A stretch of 64,000 bases of DNA. Origin: Chitinophagales bacterium (GTDB lineage Bacteria; Bacteroidota; Bacteroidia; Chitinophagales; JADIYW01). Shown piece after piece: positions 58,573 through 64,000 of the stretch (position 1 is the stretch's first letter; each line of letters begins with the position of its first letter). The stretch is from NCBI GenBank assembly GCA_023957245.1, contig JAMLHJ010000001.1:395273-459272 (forward strand), given 5' to 3'. The translations under genes and the position numbers were made by a program. Below the pieces are notes generated by a model that was not told the origin of the DNA, ran no database searches, and worked only from the letters and a program-made list of their open reading frames with translations.

Positions 58573-60078
58573 TTATTTTCTTGCTTTAGCATTTTTCATC
58601 TGAGCTTTTTTGCTCTCAGTGAAATTATTTCCACCACCTGGTTTACCATCAGTAGAACCTAATCTAATCATCGCACAACGGAAACCAATTGTTGCTGAAG
58701 ATTGATCTTGATTCAAAAATCTTCTAGTACCTGGAGACAACCAATATGCTCTATCATTCCATGAACCACCTTTATAAACTCTAGCTTTATCGCTAATCAA
58801 TGTTGTAGTTTCTTGATATTGAACTTTAGAACGCTCATCACCATCACCATAGTTAATAGCATCTGCAGTTCTATAGTTTCTTCTATTTTCTAATTCTTCT
58901 TCAGGTTGAATAACCATTTGAACACGACCAGTTGTTTCGTCTAACTCAGGAGTATTTGTTTCATCAGTTTTCACTTTCATAAATACGTTACCTCTGAATG
59001 TATTCAAATCACTAGCATCCGCAAATGTAAGAGGTCTATAAACATCTTCAACCCATTCAGATACGTTACCAGACATATTGAACAAACCAAAATCATTAGG
59101 GAAGTTAGCATGAATATCAGCAGTAATCTCAGCTTTATCATTCAAAGCTCCAGCCATACCCATATTGTCACCACGACCTCTTTTGAAGTTAGCCATCATC
59201 ATACCTTGATTTCTATTGTGTTTTTGATATCTCACACTATTACCATCCCAAGCGTATATTCTTCTATTAGCAACCACTTCCTCTCCCTCTATCGGTTGAG
59301 TACCTTTCAATGCAAGTGCAGCATATTCCCACTCTGCTTCTGTAGGCAATCTGTAATCTGGAAGTAAAACACCATCAGAAAGTCCAACTGGTCTTGTACC
59401 TTCTCCCTCAGGATTGTTGTCTTTAATTGCTTTTTTACCTTGAGCACCTTGGTATAAACCACTAGTATAAGCACCAGTATTAAAGTTATTTGCACCTTTT
59501 TGATCAGTAGAAAGTTCCAAATAACCATTTTTCACTAACAACATTTCATTGACTCTGTCAGATCTCCATGCACTATAATCTCTTGCTTGCTCCCAAGTTA
59601 CACCTACTACTGGATAGTTATCATAAGCAGGGAATCTAAAGTATTGCGTTACATAAGGCTCATTATATGCCAATTCTGAACGCCAACATAATGTATCAGG
59701 AAGCGCTTTTCTTACAATCTCTGGATTGTCAGCACCAAATACATTATTAGTCCAATAAAGATATTCTCTATAGTGAATATTGGCAACTTCAGTCTCATCC
59801 ATATAAAAAGAAGATACCGTAATTCTCCTTTGAATATTGTCCATTTCTTGTGTAATAAGATGTTCTGTTCCTCCCATTAGGAATGTTCCACCTTCAATAA
59901 ACACCAAATTTGGGCCAGTTTTTTGTTCTTTGCTTTTCGCAACACTAAAACCACCCCACTTGGAATCATTGTAGTTCCATCCTGTAGCAGAAGATTGCTC
60001 TTTCTTACTACAACTAGTTAATACAAAACCTAAAACCGCTACACCGAACAGCTTTTTTGCTAATTTTTTAGTTATCAT
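58573..60078 (-). CDS. gldJ: GldJ gliding-motility/T9SS lipoprotein (SUMF1-like fold)
   Basis: The 501-residue lipoprotein has signal peptide and lipobox VLTSC (Cys about 23), then SKKEQSSATGWNYND, which I recognise from GldJ proteins. The rest is a formylglycine-generating-enzyme-type (SUMF1) fold: FIEGGTFLMGGTEHL, FYMDETEVANIHYREYLYW, YPVVGVTWEQARDYSAW, LPTEAEWEYAA, NVSEWVEDVYRP and VYKGGSWNDRAYWLSPGTR. GldJ is needed for gliding and T9SS stability in Flavobacterium johnsoniae. It lies divergent from porU, an arrangement known in other Bacteroidota. Its promoter is at 60107-60136. Confidence 0.92.
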   Translation of the reverse strand: MITKKLAKKLFGVAVLGFVLTSCSKKEQSSATGWNYNDSKWGGFSVAKSKEQKTGPNLVFIEGGTFLMGGTEHLITQEMDNIQRRITVSSFYMDETEVANIHYREYLYWTNNVFGADNPEIVRKALPDTLCWRSELAYNEPYVTQYFRFPAYDNYPVVGVTWEQARDYSAWRSDRVNEMLLVKNGYLELSTDQKGANNFNTGAYTSGLYQGAQGKKAIKDNNPEGEGTRPVGLSDGVLLPDYRLPTEAEWEYAALALKGTQPIEGEEVVANRRIYAWDGNSVRYQKHNRNQGMMMANFKRGRGDNMGMAGALNDKAEITADIHANFPNDFGLFNMSGNVSEWVEDVYRPLTFADASDLNTFRGNVFMKVKTDETNTPELDETTGRVQMVIQPEEELENRRNYRTADAINYGDGDERSKVQYQETTTLISDKARVYKGGSWNDRAYWLSPGTRRFLNQDQSSATIGFRCAMIRLGSTDGKPGGGNNFTESKKAQMKNAKARK

Positions 60079-60106
60079 TCTACTATTTGATACTTTTACA
60101 GAAAAA

Positions 60107-60136
60107 CAAAGATATTTATAACATTTCTTAATTCAA
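60107..60136 (-). promoter_or_regulatory. gldJ promoter, full consensus
   Basis: On the minus strand TTG (60136-60134), 19 bases, then TATCTTTG (60114-60107). This is the ideal Bacteroidota sigma-A-type arrangement. The predicted leader to the gldJ ATG is about 25 bases. Confidence 0.75.
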
Positions 60137-60264
60137 AAATTTTTATGCGTGTAAAATTTTGTTAAATTACTTTCTATGTATTTTTCTTATGAATTTTAAC
60201 AAAAACACCTCATTTTCTCCCTTTGAATTTTATCTTTAACGATACAAAATAATAAATATTATTG

Positions 60265-63200
60265 ATGTTGCAAAAAGTATTTTATAAAACCAGCCTATTT
60301 GACAAGTATTTATACTATTGTCTGCTATTATATTCAACTTTCTTTTTTGTAAATCTTAAAGCTGAAGTTATCAATATAAAATGGAATAATAATTCTGATG
60401 ATTTATCTTTTAGTAACGCCAATTATTCTGCTCATCATCAATATTTGCCTACATATTCATTTCAAAAAAATGAAAACCATCAAGTTGCAAATTTAATATC
60501 AATCAGCACTCGTAAAGTTCCTACAAGTTATCTAAGCATAGAGCAACTCAATCATATTTCTAATGATTGGCAAGTTGAAGTCTTCTCAGGTATTCAAAAA
60601 GGTCAAGCAGTTTCTACAATAGAAATATTGCCGTTCCGAAAGGCAGGGAATGATATTGAAGTCTTAGAAAAATTTGATATCGAACTGAGAAAAGCTGAAA
60701 ATAGTACCAAAAAATCACAAAGTAGAGCTATTCAATATGCAGACAACTCCCAACTATCATCTGGTAATTGGTATAAGATAGGTGTCGAAAAAAATGGTAT
60801 ATATAGAATGAATGCCGAATTTTTGAAAAAACTCAATATTGACATTCAAAATATTAATACTTCTGAAATCAAAATATACGGTCAAAATGGAGGCATGCTC
60901 CCAGAGTTGGCAGGAGCTCCTCGTATTGATGATATCAAAGAGATTCCTATTCAAGTCAATGGTCAAGGACAAAATTTAGAAATAATTGCTTACTTAGAAG
61001 GACCTGAATCATGGGTATTAAATACTTCAACTAATACTTTCAGACAAATCAAAAATCTATATAGCGACCAAAAATCATATTTCATTACCATCAGTCCAGG
61101 CGCAGGAAAAAGAATTACCAACTCCTCTCCTATTGTAGAAGTTGCCAATAAGGAAATAAACACTTTCAATGACTATCAACATATAGAAGATAACACAATT
61201 AATCTCTTGCAATCAGGGAGAATATGGCTAGGACGTGAAATTGATGGCACTAATCAAATTCAATATAATTTCAATTTTCAAAATATCGACAACTCTGCAC
61301 CAGCAAATATCTTTTTAGGAATCGCCGCAAAATCTGCTCTTAATACGAGTTCTTTCCAAGTAAATTCTAATAATACACTTCTAAAAAATATTTATATCTC
61401 GGCAACTGGTAGCTCCGAATTAGCCAATGCTGCCAACTATTCAGAATCTAGTTTTAGTATAGCCAACCCTAGCTCAAATATACCTATACAGATTTTATAC
61501 AACAGACCAGACTTTAACTCAAAAGCATGGCCAGATTATATTACTATCAATGTTACACGCCAATTATCTTATGCTCAAGAACCTTTATATTTTAGATCTT
61601 TAAATTCTATAGGAGAAAATAATGTATCTCAATTCAATATTGGCAATTGGAACTCTTCTCTGAAAGTATGGGACATTAGTGACTTGTTCAACATTCAAGA
61701 AATATCTACATCAAATGGAACATTCAAATCTAAAACTTCGACTCTTAAAGAGTTTGTCGCTTTTCAAAGCCCAACATTAAGCCCAATAGCTTTAGGTCAA
61801 ATCAACAATCAAAATCTTCATGGCTTATCACAAGCAGATTATTTGATTATTACACGCAAACCATTAATAAATCTTGCAAGCGAAATAGGCGAATTTCATT
61901 TACAACAAGAAGGCTTGAGTTATCATGTTGTAGATTTAGAAGAGATTTTTAATGAATTTTCATCTGGGAATAATGATTTAACAGCCATTAGAAACTTTGT
62001 CAAAATGTTTTATGATAGAGCTGCTATTGCTCCTGAAACTGCTCCAAAATATTTATTACTTTTTGGGAATGGCAACTATGACAATAAATCATTGGCAGAT
62101 TTTCTTCTCCCCTCTTACCAAAGCAACTCTACCTTCCAAACTGTAGAGACCTATGTTACAGATGACTATTATGGATTTTTAGACGACTCAGAAGGGAATG
62201 ATGTCACAAATACAATGACACATTTGCTAGATATCGCAATTGGGCGAATCACTGTAGATAATCTTGAAAAAGCACAACATAGTGTAGAAAAAATCAAAAG
62301 ATATTATTCTCAATCATCTTATGGAAATTGGCGAACCCAAATGGCTTTTATGGCTGATGATGAAGATGCAAATATTCACATCAGAGATGCCAATGAAGTT
62401 GCAGATATCGCACAAAACCAATATCTTAATTTCAATATTTCAAAAATATACTTAGATGCATTTAAGCAACAATCTGTATCTGGAGGCCAACGCTATCCTG
62501 ATGTCAATGAATCTTTAAACAATAAAATATTTCAAGGTTTATTCTACCTTAATTTTGTAGGACATGGAGGGCCAAATGGTTTAACCACAGAGAAAGTGCT
62601 CACATTTGATGATATTAACAGATGGGAAAATCGAGATAAATTATTTTTATTCTGTACTGCAACATGTGAATTTACAAGATTTGATGTGCCTAAGAAAAAC
62701 TCTGCTGGTGAAAGGATTTTAGTTAAAGAAAATGGAGGCGCTATCGCCTTGGTAAGCACAACAAGGCTTGTATTCTCAGATAAGAACAGAGTGATAAATG
62801 AACGGTTTACTAGATATTTATTAGAGGCTTCTACAACATTTGATAAAACAATAGGAGATATCATGCTCTTGACAAAAAACTCAACCAATACAAGAGAAAA
62901 TAATAGAAAGTTTGCATTATTTGGAGACCCTGCTTTAAAACTTGCTTTCCCCAAAAACTCAATTAATACCACTGAAATACTTTCTTATGAAGAGCCTACT
63001 GACACATTAAAAGCACTAGGGAAGATTACAATCAAAGGAGAAGTCAAAGAAAATAATATTTTAGACACAGATTTTAATGGAATTGTAAACGTGATAGTTT
63101 ATGATAAAATGGTCTTACAAAGCACATTAAGTAATGATGCCACTAGCCCTACTTACAACTTTAAATCAAGAAATAATATTTTATACAAAGGTCGTACTCA

Positions 63201-64000
63201 AGCTAAAAATGGACTTTTTGAACTTTCGTTTATCATGCCTAAAGATATTAACTATAATTTTGGTCTAGGCAAGTTGAGTTACTACGCCAATGAAAACTCA
63301 TGGGATGCTGTAGGTTTTGATACATCTATTACCATTGGTGGTATTGTAGATAGTATTCCTTTGGATAATAAAGGCCCTATTGTTGATGTATATATTGATG
63401 ATGAAAATTTTGTTTTCGGAGGAATTGCTGGAAAGAATTCTACTTTATATATTCAATTAGAAGATGAAAATGGAATCAACACCTCTGGAACAGGAATTGG
63501 TCATGATATTACAGGCATTTTAAATGATGATTCTAAAAAACCCATCAATCTCAATTCCTTTTATGAAGGAGAAATTGGAAATTATAAAAAGGGAAAAATA
63601 AAATACCCATTCAATGAGCTCGAAAACGGTAGATACAAAATTCAAGTTAAAGCATGGGATGTTCTCAATAATTCTGGTGAAGGCTATACAGAATTTGTTG
63701 TTGAAGACAAAGCAGAAATGGCATTGTATTATGTATTAAATTATCCCAATCCATTCACCACAAAAACACAATTTAGCTTTGAACACAATAGACCAGGAGC
63801 TTACCTTGATATAAAAATTGAAATTTTTAACGTAGGAGGTAAACTTGTCAAAACATTACAATATAACCAAAGCTCTATTGCTAGAAGAGTTGCAGGTATG
63901 GAATGGGACGGGCTAGATGATTATGGTGATAAAATCGGGAAAGGAGTATATATTTACAAAGTGACAGTCAAAAATAATCAAGGAGAGAAGGCTTATAAGT
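60265..64000 (+). CDS. porU: PorU, T9SS sorting-domain signal peptidase (partial at right edge)
   Basis: The frame from ATG 60265 (MLQKVFYKTSLFDKYLYYC...) is open to the window end, giving 1245 residues and lacking only the C terminus. A membrane-type leader (about residues 12-33) precedes a long N-terminal beta region. A caspase-like peptidase C25 domain then has His767 in FVGHGGPNGL and Cys801 in FCTATCEFTRFD. The last 85 residues (NYPNPFTTKTQFSF... GVYIYKVTVKNNQGEKAYK) are a FlgD-like/CTD-type beta domain. PorU removes the C-terminal sorting domain of T9SS cargo in Porphyromonas. It lies divergent from gldJ, with 186 bases between the starts. Confidence 0.92.
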   Translation, partial: MLQKVFYKTSLFDKYLYYCLLLYSTFFFVNLKAEVINIKWNNNSDDLSFSNANYSAHHQYLPTYSFQKNENHQVANLISISTRKVPTSYLSIEQLNHISNDWQVEVFSGIQKGQAVSTIEILPFRKAGNDIEVLEKFDIELRKAENSTKKSQSRAIQYADNSQLSSGNWYKIGVEKNGIYRMNAEFLKKLNIDIQNINTSEIKIYGQNGGMLPELAGAPRIDDIKEIPIQVNGQGQNLEIIAYLEGPESWVLNTSTNTFRQIKNLYSDQKSYFITISPGAGKRITNSSPIVEVANKEINTFNDYQHIEDNTINLLQSGRIWLGREIDGTNQIQYNFNFQNIDNSAPANIFLGIAAKSALNTSSFQVNSNNTLLKNIYISATGSSELANAANYSESSFSIANPSSNIPIQILYNRPDFNSKAWPDYITINVTRQLSYAQEPLYFRSLNSIGENNVSQFNIGNWNSSLKVWDISDLFNIQEISTSNGTFKSKTSTLKEFVAFQSPTLSPIALGQINNQNLHGLSQADYLIITRKPLINLASEIGEFHLQQEGLSYHVVDLEEIFNEFSSGNNDLTAIRNFVKMFYDRAAIAPETAPKYLLLFGNGNYDNKSLADFLLPSYQSNSTFQTVETYVTDDYYGFLDDSEGNDVTNTMTHLLDIAIGRITVDNLEKAQHSVEKIKRYYSQSSYGNWRTQMAFMADDEDANIHIRDANEVADIAQNQYLNFNISKIYLDAFKQQSVSGGQRYPDVNESLNNKIFQGLFYLNFVGHGGPNGLTTEKVLTFDDINRWENRDKLFLFCTATCEFTRFDVPKKNSAGERILVKENGGAIALVSTTRLVFSDKNRVINERFTRYLLEASTTFDKTIGDIMLLTKNSTNTRENNRKFALFGDPALKLAFPKNSINTTEILSYEEPTDTLKALGKITIKGEVKENNILDTDFNGIVNVIVYDKMVLQSTLSNDATSPTYNFKSRNNILYKGRTQAKNGLFELSFIMPKDINYNFGLGKLSYYANENSWDAVGFDTSITIGGIVDSIPLDNKGPIVDVYIDDENFVFGGIAGKNSTLYIQLEDENGINTSGTGIGHDITGILNDDSKKPINLNSFYEGEIGNYKKGKIKYPFNELENGRYKIQVKAWDVLNNSGEGYTEFVVEDKAEMALYYVLNYPNPFTTKTQFSFEHNRPGAYLDIKIEIFNVGGKLVKTLQYNQSSIARRVAGMEWDGLDDYGDKIGKGVYIYKVTVKNNQGEKAYK

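Noticed and set aside
62544-62972. 142-codon frame opposite the porU peptidase domain
   Set aside because: The plus-strand frame carries the C25 catalytic residues; the antisense frame is a shadow.

Overview
The window comes from a low-GC Bacteroidota chromosome. The evidence is three type IX secretion/gliding genes (porX, gldJ and most of porU), secreted proteins ending in type A or type B T9SS sorting domains, many lipoproteins with a Cys-Lys-Lys or Cys-Asn lipobox start, and promoters of the Bacteroidota form TAnnTTTG with a TTG about 19-22 bases upstream. A lineage such as Chitinophagales or Saprospirales is plausible, but the sequence alone does not settle this. I found no rRNA, tRNA or CRISPR array.

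Layout. 1-3.2 kb: a membrane O-acyltransferase overlapping a T9SS-exported esterase. 3.4-4.9 kb: two short-leader genes for helical, LEA/phasin-like proteins. 5-8.6 kb: an FG-GAP/UnbV protein and an ABC-F ATPase. 9-13 kb: a lipoprotein, a short-chain reductase, a GH13 alpha-glucosidase, a PaiB-like flavoprotein and an FG-GAP lipoprotein. 14.3-17.9 kb: a paralogue of the first esterase, interrupted by an in-frame TGA, plus a lipoprotein. 18.1-19.6 kb: an IS3-family element. 19.6-26.2 kb: a 2OG-Fe(II) oxygenase, a DUF4292 lipoprotein, an EnvC-like factor, phosphofructokinase, a small helical protein and PorX. 26.2-29.1 kb: MscS, a DUF2795 protein and the operon gatC - ABC ATPase - cobalamin adenosyltransferase. 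30-39.9 kb: RlmD-type methyltransferase, the operon radA-comF-lipoprotein-patatin, tatC and amt. 40.4-44.9 kb: a beta-helix protein and a large T9SS cargo gene split by a frameshift in a run of eight T. 45-48.5 kb: a helical-repeat protein and a three-gene ECF sigma operon. 48.5-58.3 kb: a secreted protein, riboflavin synthase, a type B cargo protein, oligopeptidase B and aconitase. 58.5-64 kb: gldJ and porU, divergent.

Genes that act together. PorX, GldJ and PorU belong to T9SS regulation, the gliding/secretion machine and the sorting-domain peptidase. Their likely substrates here are the two esterases, the frameshifted 1131-residue protein and the 883-residue type B protein. TatC, EnvC-like and DUF4292 are general envelope functions. 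The rest is scattered central metabolism and translation.

The most unusual part is non-coding. Five intergenic stretches (8.7-9.4, 17.9-18.1, 29.1-29.9, 38.1-38.4 and 40.0-40.4 kb) are mosaics of shared repeat modules in different orders and orientations. They include three equal-length 114-bp elements built from two REP-like hairpins whose stems differ by compensatory changes. I cannot assign these modules to a named family.
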